From the NCBI GenBank assembly GCA_003641695.1, contig QNBL01000196.1, positions 1-5,322 on the forward strand: a stretch of 5,322 nt of DNA, in the 5' to 3' direction. How positions within the stretch are numbered: position 1 is the stretch's first letter; the number at the start of each line of letters is the position of its first letter. This DNA comes from Spirochaetota bacterium (GTDB lineage Bacteria > Spirochaetota > Spirochaetia > B11-G9). The notes below the pieces were generated by a model, which ran no database searches, was not told where the DNA came from, and saw only the letters and a program-made list of their open reading frames with translations. The position numbers were made by a program, and so were the translations under genes. Positions 1 to 5,322 of this stretch are shown piece by piece.

Positions 1-255
1 AGGTACGGTTTAAAGCAAAAGGCAATAGAAACAGGGGGAAAGGCTCCCGGCCCCAAATCACTCAACAAACTGGTGGCAGAGGTGAAAAAGGAAGGGGTTA
101 AAGTAATCTTTGTCCAGCCTGAATTCCAGCAGCACAGTGTGGAGATCATTGCAGAGGCCGCAGGAACAGCAGTAATTCCCATTGATCCGCTGGCGGAGGA
201 TTATCTTGACAATCTAGAAGCGATTGCTGAGACTTTGAAAAGCTCATTGAAGTAA
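1..255 (+). CDS. znuA: Zinc/manganese ABC transporter substrate-binding protein, C-terminal part (ZnuA/TroA family)
   Basis: The reading frame is open from the first base of the window and ends at TAA 253-255, so this is the last 84 residues of a longer protein whose start lies upstream. The visible part matches the second lobe of cluster A-I (ZnuA/TroA/PsaA) metal-binding lipoproteins. It opens with RYGLKQ, then has a GKAPGPKSLNKL segment that leads into a helix, VKVIFVQPEF (fragment residues 33-42), and IPIDPLAEDYLDNL (residues 59-72). Asp62, in the IDPL turn, sits where this family often has its last metal-ligand acid. From family knowledge, the protein captures Zn2+ (or Mn2+) outside the membrane and delivers it to a membrane permease and ATPase. 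The signal peptide, His-rich loop and first metal ligands are outside the window, so Zn versus Mn cannot be decided. No permease or ATPase gene follows downstream, so any partners must lie upstream or elsewhere. The GTG at 73 is an internal Val codon, not a start. Confidence 0.88.
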   Translation, partial: RYGLKQKAIETGGKAPGPKSLNKLVAEVKKEGVKVIFVQPEFQQHSVEIIAEAAGTAVIPIDPLAEDYLDNLEAIAETLKSSLK

Positions 256-311
256 ACACTGATTTTTTTCACTGGAAACCTTGTTCTTTTTGGAGTACAC
301 TTTATCTTATC

Positions 312-317
312 AGGAGG
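312..317 (+). promoter_or_regulatory. Shine-Dalgarno site that sets the start of the small protein
   Basis: A perfect AGGAGG lies 5 nt before the ATG at 323. It favours 323 over the in-frame upstream TTG at 281, which has no comparable site. Confidence 0.8.
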
Positions 318-322
318 AAGGT

Positions 323-736
323 ATGAGATTGGAATTTGCAAACGGCAGAGTAGTCGATGTAAACGAAAAGGAACAGCTTTTAAAAGAACTCGATTCTTTG
401 GGCGGAGACAATGAACATGCGATTCTGGGGGATGCAGAGTTTGTGCAGACTGCGTACAGCGGACCGGGATTTCTTCTCCAGTACAAGGACAGTTCAGGGA
501 TGTATGAAAGCAGTGAATCTAATTATGAAATTGATACGGTAAAAGATATTTTTTCAAAGTTCCTGACGAAAGATCAGCACTGGAAGGAATCAGTTAACTG
601 GGAACAAACCGGAGGAGGACACGGAGATACCGGACAAAAAGCTTCAGCATCTTTCGGGAGCACCAACCTCAAGGATGAGCTGATCCGGAGTGCCAAGAAA
701 TCTGCATTAAACTGGCTCAAGAGAAAGATTCGATAA
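323..736 (+). CDS. Small uncharacterised protein (137 aa) with a basic amphipathic C-terminal tail
   Basis: I do not recognise a named family with confidence. The ATG at 323 is chosen because AGGAGG lies just upstream; the frame could extend back to TTG 281 but that adds only a leader-like stretch without an RBS. There is no signal peptide or membrane segment, so the product is probably cytoplasmic. Residues 1-95 look like one small alpha/beta domain: an N-terminal MRLEFANGRVVDV strand pair, AILGDAEFVQTAY (33-45), GFLLQYKDSSG (49-59), then a helix IDTVKDIFSKFL (70-81) and WKESVNWE (87-94). This pattern resembles small bacterial hypothetical proteins I have seen, some compared with Imm1-like immunity proteins, but that link is speculative. 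Residues 97-115 are a Gly/Ser-rich, low-complexity linker, followed by a Lys/Arg-rich helix to the C-terminus (116-137). The gene lies 67 bp after the metal-binding protein on the same strand, so co-transcription is possible, but the context gives no function. Confidence 0.75.
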   Translation: MRLEFANGRVVDVNEKEQLLKELDSLGGDNEHAILGDAEFVQTAYSGPGFLLQYKDSSGMYESSESNYEIDTVKDIFSKFLTKDQHWKESVNWEQTGGGHGDTGQKASASFGSTNLKDELIRSAKKSALNWLKRKIR

Positions 737-741
737 CTACA

Positions 742-757
742 TTATACTGTTGTATAA
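742..757. terminator. Small AT-rich hairpin between convergent genes, possible weak bidirectional terminator
   Basis: TTATAC (742-747) and GTATAA (752-757) form a perfect 6-bp stem around a TGTT loop in the 27-bp gap between two converging genes. The stem is almost all A-T and no clean T-run follows on either strand, so it is weak as an intrinsic terminator. The position is the main support. Confidence 0.25.
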
Positions 758-763
758 AAGACC

Positions 764-3094
764 CTATTTATTTTCTGCCTTTCGCCTTAGTTCTCTCGAA
801 TGGTTGATAAATTCATCCGGATTCATTCTTTTGAGAAACACAAAACCCCGTGTTGCCCGAATGAGTGCACTGGGGTGGTCAAAAAAGTAATCCCTTCCCA
901 GGCAGGTCTTTAAAACCTCGTACTGCTGTACCTGTATCTTTTGGGCAAGAAGCGGGAATGGACCGTCGTACTCGAAACTCGGAAAAGACGCGGACTTCTG
1001 AGTAAGATAGGTATTCATAAAAGATTCCTTCTGGAGTGTGAGCATGTTTAACGAAACGGGAACAAAGACGTTTGCCTCATGGGGCTGAAACCGGAACCAT
1101 ACGTTACGATACCCTATGATCTCAAGATCTGCTCTCCCTTTGTACATCCTGACAGCCTCAGCCACCGCCTGCATTACCTTGTAGTGGGTATCCGGTCCAC
1201 TGGCTTCAGGATCAAAGGCAACTGAGATAATATCCGGCTTTACCTCCTTGAGCAGATTTACCACCGGGAGAACATCCCTGGAGACGGTAGGCTCCTCGGT
1301 AAAGATATCTCCCTGATAAAACCCCAATCGAAGATTATATATGGAATTACCGTTCCAGCCGAAGTATCCCCACAAACATGCTGATTCCCACTCCCTTGTC
1401 ATTCCTTTTAGTTTCTGTATATCCGGAGTATCTTTTTCTCCCGGATATCTGGTTTCAAAGTACTCTATAAGAAAGTCCACCCGTACACCGACAGACTCAA
1501 TGGAAGTCTCACCGTACAAATCCATAATATTTCTCACAAGACGTCTGAAGGTTCCTTCCTCTCTGGTTTCTGCAGACCTTGAAGCAACCCCGTCCAGGTA
1601 CTTCCAGACATCCCGGTTTCTGTACCGCTGATTTTCGGGATCAAAGTATCCCCGGGAAAAGTGTAATCCAAAGTTATATGTATTTTTATCAAGAGCAGTC
1701 TTCAGTCTCCGGCACAAATCAAGCATATACACATTTGTTACCGCAGTAAATCCGCTGGTAAAGGTAGCAAAATAATGGCTGTTACTGTGAACTCTGATAT
1801 TTCTAACCACATAGGGGAGATAGCCCAGCATAACATCGTCATGGTGGGGTTCTGTATGAAGGAAAACCTTATTCTCGGCAGATTTGATTCCTGCTTCAAT
1901 CTTGTTAACAAGAGAATCCCTCACAGACCTGTTCATCTCCTCAACCGTCCGGGAATGTTTCGAAAGAAGAATTTTACCGTAATCATCAGAAAGATAATCA
2001 TCCTTTGTCAGGGATGCAATCATCTTGTTGGTCTTGACGGATAGGTTAACTATAATTCTTTCAATATCTTCCTCACTTACCGACTCTTTTTGAGCAAATT
2101 CCGCTACATTCCGGGCGTGAAGTTTTCCGCATGCTCCCCTGGTTATATAGAACCGCCCCATCGGCAGTATCTGCAGGGCAGTTGCCGGATACAGGACATC
2201 CCTCTCATGCTGTACGGAATCGGCAACAATCCCTGCCTTGGCCTCCCCGGCTGCTATAATCACAGCAGTACACTCTGGATTTGCAGTAATGGTTTCCAGA
2301 CCAATGGTAATGACAAGACTCTTTGAAGAAACTTCCATTCCCCCAAGATCTGTTGCAGCCGCTGCCATTGTTTCGTAGTTTATCTCTGTCAGCCGGGTTG
2401 TGCTGTGAAGATCGGAGCCTTTTACGTTAAAACCGATATGCCCGTCAGGGCCGATACCTCCAAGGAAAAATCCTATTCCTCCAAGACTGCGTATCTTGTC
2501 CTCATACTCTACGCACCACTGGTCAATCCTCGATAGTACTTCCTTTTGAAGCTCTTCCCTTAATCCCGCAGCAGCCCGGTAACGGAGGCTGAGGTCCACT
2601 CCGTTGTTTCCCCAAACATCATCAAGAGACTTCCCCTCCGGCAGACCGATCTCCTCGCAGTTGATCAGAAGAGCTTTGTCCCTATCCAGTCCGAATCCAT
2701 TTATATAGTAGTTTGTAACGTAGTTGTAAAAGCTGTTGTGCTGAGCAGGATCTATGGGATAAAACTCATCTATCTGTACAAAGTGCAATCCGCTGAAGTC
2801 AGGTTTTATTGAAGGTTCAATGCCGTACTTCTCAAGCTCCTTCGTAACAGCAGGATCTTCCCAGTTTTTTATATACCGTAAAGTCTCCCGTATAAAGTAC
2901 TCCGGAGTTTTTCCGGTAGGAAGAGAAATAACACCTTCCGGGTTCTGCTGGACCCACTCCAGAAACCGGAGAGAAGTCAACTTTCCAAGAGAAGGAAAGT
3001 TATCTACAACCAGTACCCCGATCTTCTCATCAGGTTCATACCTGAATTCTTCACCTGACTTTTCCAGAAATACACTCTCAACTCTGCTTAACAA
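764..3094 (-). CDS. Fusion of NagB-like glucosamine-6-phosphate deaminase and PIG-L/LmbE-type deacetylase
   Basis: This is a two-domain cytoplasmic amino-sugar enzyme of 776 residues. The N-terminal half (about 25-330) is NagB/6-phosphogluconolactonase-like: SLPTGKTP (57-64) is the phosphate-binding loop, FVQIDEFYPI (105-114) carries Asp109, equivalent to E. coli NagB Asp72, and GIGPDGHIGFN (213-223) carries Asp217 and His219, equivalent to Asp141 and His143. E. coli Glu148 aligns with Val224. NagB converts glucosamine-6-P to fructose-6-P plus ammonia. After a helical linker (about 330-405), the C-terminal half is PIG-L/LmbE-like: EPHHDDVMLG (415-424) replaces the usual PHPDDE zinc/base motif, and DPEASGPDTHYK (628-639) supplies the second zinc His. 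The two motifs are about 220 residues apart, longer than in single-domain PIG-L enzymes, so an insertion separates them. Known PIG-L enzymes remove acetyl from GlcNAc conjugates; deacetylation followed by deamination is an attractive but unproven inference. Proteins of this layout, often annotated only as glucosamine-6-phosphate deaminase-like, are known in Bacteroidetes. The start is TTG, supported by AAGGAG 7 nt upstream. It is the second gene after the cvfB-like gene. Fold assignment is firm, activities are not. Confidence 0.9.
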   Translation of the reverse strand: MLSRVESVFLEKSGEEFRYEPDEKIGVLVVDNFPSLGKLTSLRFLEWVQQNPEGVISLPTGKTPEYFIRETLRYIKNWEDPAVTKELEKYGIEPSIKPDFSGLHFVQIDEFYPIDPAQHNSFYNYVTNYYINGFGLDRDKALLINCEEIGLPEGKSLDDVWGNNGVDLSLRYRAAAGLREELQKEVLSRIDQWCVEYEDKIRSLGGIGFFLGGIGPDGHIGFNVKGSDLHSTTRLTEINYETMAAAATDLGGMEVSSKSLVITIGLETITANPECTAVIIAAGEAKAGIVADSVQHERDVLYPATALQILPMGRFYITRGACGKLHARNVAEFAQKESVSEEDIERIIVNLSVKTNKMIASLTKDDYLSDDYGKILLSKHSRTVEEMNRSVRDSLVNKIEAGIKSAENKVFLHTEPHHDDVMLGYLPYVVRNIRVHSNSHYFATFTSGFTAVTNVYMLDLCRRLKTALDKNTYNFGLHFSRGYFDPENQRYRNRDVWKYLDGVASRSAETREEGTFRRLVRNIMDLYGETSIESVGVRVDFLIEYFETRYPGEKDTPDIQKLKGMTREWESACLWGYFGWNGNSIYNLRLGFYQGDIFTEEPTVSRDVLPVVNLLKEVKPDIISVAFDPEASGPDTHYKVMQAVAEAVRMYKGRADLEIIGYRNVWFRFQPHEANVFVPVSLNMLTLQKESFMNTYLTQKSASFPSFEYDGPFPLLAQKIQVQQYEVLKTCLGRDYFFDHPSALIRATRGFVFLKRMNPDEFINHSRELRRKAENK

Positions 3095-3101
3095 ACCAAT
3101 A

Positions 3102-3107
3102 CTCCTT
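3102..3107 (-). promoter_or_regulatory. Shine-Dalgarno site for the TTG start of the NagB/PIG-L fusion gene
   Basis: On the minus strand AAGGAG lies 7 nt before the TTG at 3094, inside the 18-bp gap after the upstream gene's stop. Because the start is a non-ATG codon, this site is what fixes it. Confidence 0.8.
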
Positions 3108-3112
3108 GACGG

Positions 3113-3943
3113 TTACTTTATAAGCCGGAGCCCCCCGGATTCAATAACTATTACCCCTTCACGGTACAGGGTTCCTGCGGTTTTTTTAAAGAGTTTTTTG
3201 CTCATTCCAAGTTTATCTTTTATAAGTTCAGGATCGCTCTTATCATGCAGGGGGAGAAATCCTCCAGCTTTTTCTATCGCTTCCAGTAAAAGCTCTTTTG
3301 AATCAGTTACCGCAGCATACCCTTTCTTTTTGAGGCTGATATCCAGCTTGCCGTCTTCCCGGATCTTTGCAATATATCCGGAAAGTTCATCCCCTATCAC
3401 CGGTTCCCGATAGCCTTCTGAACGGTACACAAGCCCCGGATACTTTTTATTTACAACAACCTTGAACCCCAAAGGACTGAGTCCGTAAACAATCAGAGCA
3501 ACCTCCCTGTCTTCTTTTAATCCGGAAGTATCGTGTTCAAAATAAATCTCCAAATCCATATCCGCAACTATTCCCTGCCCTTCAAAATCGGGTACAAGGC
3601 GTACTACAACCTTCTCCCCTATCTGAATTGGTTTTGTCTGTCTCCTATTGGGAAGAAAAAGATCCTTTTCTATCCCCCAGTCAAGGAACGCGCCAAAGGA
3701 CTGTATATCCACAACTTCAAGGGCTGCAAACTCGTTTACCCTTGCAAGAGGACTCACTGTAGTTGCCGCAAGCTCACCCTTATCCTTATTGTAGATAAAA
3801 ACCTCTATCTCATCACCAGGGCCAATCCCCTCGGGAGTCTCTATTTTGGGTAGGAATAGTTCTCCCCTCTCTGTTTCAAAGAGAAGCCCTCCCTTGTATT
3901 TTCTACTGACTTTAAGCCTGTTGTAATCACCTATTGCTATCAT
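3113..3943 (-). CDS. cvfB: CvfB/YitL-like S1-domain RNA-binding protein
   Basis: The 276-residue product has the length and layout of the CvfB (conserved virulence factor B, B. subtilis YitL) family: three S1-type OB-fold domains and a C-terminal winged helix. The first S1 repeat is about residues 2-63 (IGDYNRLKVSRK... GELFLP), the second about 66-133, with the clear S1 signature SFGAFLDWGIEKDLFLP (82-98), and the third about 145-206, ending DGKLDISLKKKG (197-208). Residues 213-276 form the winged helix (GGFLPLHDKSDPELIKDKLGMSKKLFKKT... LYREGVIVI), of the kind that aids RNA binding. There is no signal or membrane segment. In staphylococci CvfB binds RNA and affects virulence gene expression; here the target RNAs are unknown. 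The ATG at 3943 is the only ATG, GTG or TTG in frame before the upstream stop at 4001-4003, yet no Shine-Dalgarno precedes it. The gene leads an operon with the NagB/PIG-L fusion, 18 bp downstream. Family confidence is high. Confidence 0.92.
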   Translation of the reverse strand: MIAIGDYNRLKVSRKYKGGLLFETERGELFLPKIETPEGIGPGDEIEVFIYNKDKGELAATTVSPLARVNEFAALEVVDIQSFGAFLDWGIEKDLFLPNRRQTKPIQIGEKVVVRLVPDFEGQGIVADMDLEIYFEHDTSGLKEDREVALIVYGLSPLGFKVVVNKKYPGLVYRSEGYREPVIGDELSGYIAKIREDGKLDISLKKKGYAAVTDSKELLLEAIEKAGGFLPLHDKSDPELIKDKLGMSKKLFKKTAGTLYREGVIVIESGGLRLIK

Positions 3944-3950
3944 GGCAAAC

Positions 3951-3979
3951 AGTATATACCAAAATTGATCACTGGCATA
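3951..3979 (-). promoter_or_regulatory. Putative promoter of the cvfB-like operon, consistent with a leaderless transcript
   Basis: On the minus strand TATACT (3956-3951; one mismatch to TATAAT) ends 7 nt before the ATG at 3943, so transcription would begin at or within a base or so of the start codon. A hexamer 17 bp upstream (TATGCC, 3979-3974) is a poor -35. The -10 match is seen directly; promoter activity is inferred. A promoter further upstream with an RBS-less leader is the alternative. Confidence 0.4.
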
Positions 3980-3988
3980 CAGCTGTAT
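3977..3988. promoter_or_regulatory. Perfect 12-bp palindrome, candidate operator
   Basis: ATACAG followed directly by CTGTAT is a perfect dyad in the divergent intergenic region. Its centre lies about 39-40 bp before the predicted cvfB transcription start, overlapping the poor -35, where an activator or repressor dimer could act. No protein in the window is an obvious cognate regulator. Confidence 0.35.
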
Positions 3989-4029
3989 TCTTGTTGGCAG
4001 TTAAAATAACAAGAGATTCAGATTGTACG

Positions 4030-4043
4030 TTGATTTATATCAC
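4030..4043. promoter_or_regulatory. FNR/CRP-like dyad overlapping the aminopeptidase -35
   Basis: TTGAT-TTAT-ATCAC matches the FNR consensus TTGAT-N4-ATCAA at 9 of 10 specified bases and contains a perfect TGAT-N4-ATCA inverted repeat. It covers the predicted -35 of the aminopeptidase gene, a position that would suit repression, and lies about 93 bp upstream of the predicted cvfB start. AT-richness makes a chance match quite possible. Confidence 0.3.
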
Positions 4044-4059
4044 ACAGATCATATATAGT
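4030..4059 (+). promoter_or_regulatory. Putative sigma-70-type promoter of the M29 aminopeptidase gene
   Basis: TTGATT (4030-4035, 4 of 6 to TTGACA) and TATAGT (4054-4059, 5 of 6 to TATAAT) are 18 bp apart. Transcription would begin near 4066, giving a leader of about 20 nt that contains the AAGGAG site before the ATG. Confidence 0.5.
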
Positions 4060-4073
4060 AGGGGGAAGCTGAC

Positions 4074-4079
4074 AAGGAG
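4074..4079 (+). promoter_or_regulatory. Shine-Dalgarno site that sets the aminopeptidase start
   Basis: AAGGAG sits 7 nt before the ATG at 4087. It excludes longer in-frame readings that would start near 3934 and translate through the promoter region. Confidence 0.8.
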
Positions 4080-4086
4080 CAAGAAA

Positions 4087-5322
4087 ATGACACTTTTGGA
4101 GAAATACGCCCGGGTAATTATAGAGATGGTGAATTTGCAGGAAGGACAGAACCTTCTTGTCCGCACCGAACCGGTTCACTGGAGATTTGCTGCTGTTATA
4201 GCAGCTGAAGCATACAAAAGAGGAGCAAAGTACGTACGGGTTGATTCCAATGAAGTTGAAAACCCGTACCTCTACAAAGCCCGAGTGGAAAACTCCAGGG
4301 AGGAGTACCTTACCTATGTACCGAAATTCAGAACCGATATGTATAAAACCATGCTTGAAGAGAAATGGGCACTTATAGCCTTAAAAGGAGAGGAGGATCC
4401 CGATTCCCTGACCGGGCTCGATCCAAAAAAGAACTCAACGATAGCCAAAGCTGTAGCAGAAGCAAAACGTCCATTCTCCAAAGAGGTACAGAACAATGCC
4501 ATTCAATGGCTCGTTGTTTTTGTTCCAAGCAGGAAAGCTGCAGTCAAAATTATGAAGATAGATGATCCGGATAAGGCACTGGAAAAACTATGGGAGGTTC
4601 TGACTCCGATACTGAGACTTGACAGTGATAATCCTGCGGCTCTCTGGAAAAAAAACAGCCGGGAACTCAAGCGGAGAGCCGGAGTTTTGAACAGTATGAA
4701 GATAAAAACAATCCGTTTTCTGGGTCCTGAAACTGATCTAAGGATAGGTTTGAATAAAAAGGCTGTTTGGAAGGGGGGAAGCTCCGTTGCTGCAAATGGT
4801 GTTGAATTCTCTCCCAATATCCCCACTGAAGAGGTCTTTACAACACCGGATTTCAGAACAGCCACTGGCAGGGTTGCGGTTACCCGCCCCGTACTGGTTC
4901 CGGTTCTCGGGAAAATAATGGAAGGAGCCTGGATGGAGTTCAAAGAGGGGAAGGTAATTGATTTTGGAGCTGAGCAAGGGAAGGATGTTCTTGAAGAATA
5001 CTTTTCCATGGATCCAGCAGCCCGGTATCTCGGAGAAGTTGCTTTGGTTGACAGCAATTCCCCAATCTTCCGCTCAGGGATAGTTTTTTACAATATCCTT
5101 TTCGACGAGAATGCTTCTTGCCACATAGCCCTTGGAGCAGCGTACCCTGAATGTATTGAAGGCGGCGGTAACATGAGCGAAGAGGAACTTAAAACAGAAG
5201 GGGCAAATATCTCGAACCTGCATACCGACTTTATGATCGGCTCCCCGGATGTGGACGTAACAGCCGAAACCTACTCCGGTGAAAAGGTTGAACTAATCAA
5301 AAAAGGCTTTTTTGTTATATAG
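4087..5322 (+). CDS. M29-family metallo-aminopeptidase (AmpS/PepS/AmpT-like)
   Basis: The 411-residue protein is a complete member of peptidase family M29, cytoplasmic two-metal aminopeptidases that release N-terminal residues from peptides; length matches the family's usual 400-415. The N-terminal domain (about 1-200) begins LLEKYARVIIEMVNLQEGQNLLVR, as is typical, and includes the HWRFAAVIAAEAYKRGAKYV helix (31-50). The C-terminal domain carries the metal-site motifs in order: NIPTEEVFTTPD (244-255, acidic ligand at Glu248/249), LGEVALVD (315-322, Glu317), NASCHIALGAAY (342-353, His346 and Tyr353) and LHTDFMIGS (378-386, His379 and Asp381). All expected catalytic and metal residues are present, so it should be active; the metal (Co, Zn or Mn in relatives) and substrate preference cannot be read from sequence. 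There is no signal peptide. The ATG at 4087 is chosen because AAGGAG lies 7 nt upstream and a promoter ends at 4059. The TAG stop is the last codon of the window, so any terminator is not visible. It is transcribed divergently from the cvfB-like operon. Confidence 0.93.
   Translation: MTLLEKYARVIIEMVNLQEGQNLLVRTEPVHWRFAAVIAAEAYKRGAKYVRVDSNEVENPYLYKARVENSREEYLTYVPKFRTDMYKTMLEEKWALIALKGEEDPDSLTGLDPKKNSTIAKAVAEAKRPFSKEVQNNAIQWLVVFVPSRKAAVKIMKIDDPDKALEKLWEVLTPILRLDSDNPAALWKKNSRELKRRAGVLNSMKIKTIRFLGPETDLRIGLNKKAVWKGGSSVAANGVEFSPNIPTEEVFTTPDFRTATGRVAVTRPVLVPVLGKIMEGAWMEFKEGKVIDFGAEQGKDVLEEYFSMDPAARYLGEVALVDSNSPIFRSGIVFYNILFDENASCHIALGAAYPECIEGGGNMSEEELKTEGANISNLHTDFMIGSPDVDVTAETYSGEKVELIKKGFFVI

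Noticed and set aside
250..280. Terminator after the metal-binding protein gene, suggested by a T-run at about 262-269
   Set aside because: Only a 3-bp stem can be formed before the T-run, so there is no credible intrinsic terminator.
281..322. A longer version of the small protein starting at TTG 281
   Set aside because: No RBS precedes 281, whereas AGGAGG directly precedes ATG 323; the extra 14 residues look like translated leader.
256..322. A separate promoter for the small protein gene (TTGTTC near 281 and TATCTT near 303)
   Set aside because: Both hexamers match the consensus poorly and the spacing is 16 bp; the region is AT-rich enough for such matches by chance.
2820..3413. A 197-codon plus-strand open frame spanning the junction of the cvfB-like and fusion genes
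   Set aside because: It is antisense to two well-supported genes, is Ser/Pro/Phe-rich and has no recognisable domain.
3977..3988. LexA/SOS box, because ACAG and CTGT half-sites are present
   Set aside because: The half-sites are in the opposite order and directly abutted (ACAGCTGT), unlike CTGT-N8-ACAG; the neighbours are not SOS genes.
3934..4086. A longer aminopeptidase reading through the intergenic region from about 3934
   Set aside because: It would overlap the cvfB start and translate the promoter; ATG 4087 has AAGGAG at the right distance, and M29 proteins begin at this point.
4503..5057. A 184-codon open frame on the minus strand inside the aminopeptidase gene
   Set aside because: It lies wholly antisense to a gene with intact family motifs, and its Ser/Pro/Phe/Leu-rich product resembles no family.

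Overview
The window is ordinary chromosomal bacterial sequence, densely coding and moderate in GC. It has strong AGGAGG/AAGGAG ribosome-binding sites and TTG starts as well as ATG. The protein set points to an anaerobic or facultative bacterium that is neither a typical proteobacterium nor an actinobacterium: a CvfB-type S1 protein, an M29 aminopeptidase and a NagB/PIG-L fusion of the kind I recall from Bacteroidetes- and spirochaete-type genomes. A free-living spirochaete is my best guess, but this rests on protein flavour alone and is weak. I see no mobile element, CRISPR array, tRNA, rRNA or phage gene.

Layout. Bases 1-255 (+) are the 3' end of a zinc/manganese ABC-transporter substrate-binding protein (ZnuA/TroA family). 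Bases 323-736 (+) encode a small unrecognised protein of 137 residues with a basic C-terminal tail. The strand then switches: bases 764-3094 (-) encode a 776-residue fusion of a NagB-like glucosamine-6-phosphate deaminase domain and a PIG-L/LmbE-type deacetylase domain. Eighteen bases upstream of it, 3113-3943 (-) encodes a CvfB/YitL-like RNA-binding protein. After a 143-bp divergent intergenic region, 4087-5322 (+) encodes a complete M29-family (AmpS/PepS/AmpT-like) metallo-aminopeptidase whose stop codon is the last three bases of the window.

How the genes relate. The cvfB-like gene and the fusion gene almost certainly form a two-gene operon, because only 18 bp separate them and that gap carries the second gene's Shine-Dalgarno site. 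The divergent region holds a convincing promoter and RBS for the aminopeptidase. On the other side, cvfB has a -10-like box only 7 nt before its sole possible start codon and no Shine-Dalgarno, which suggests a leaderless mRNA. The same region contains a perfect 12-bp palindrome and an FNR/CRP-like dyad, both candidate operators.

The most interesting items are the fusion enzyme with altered catalytic-motif residues, the putative leaderless cvfB start and the two dyads. I do not see clear evidence of a wholly new system here.
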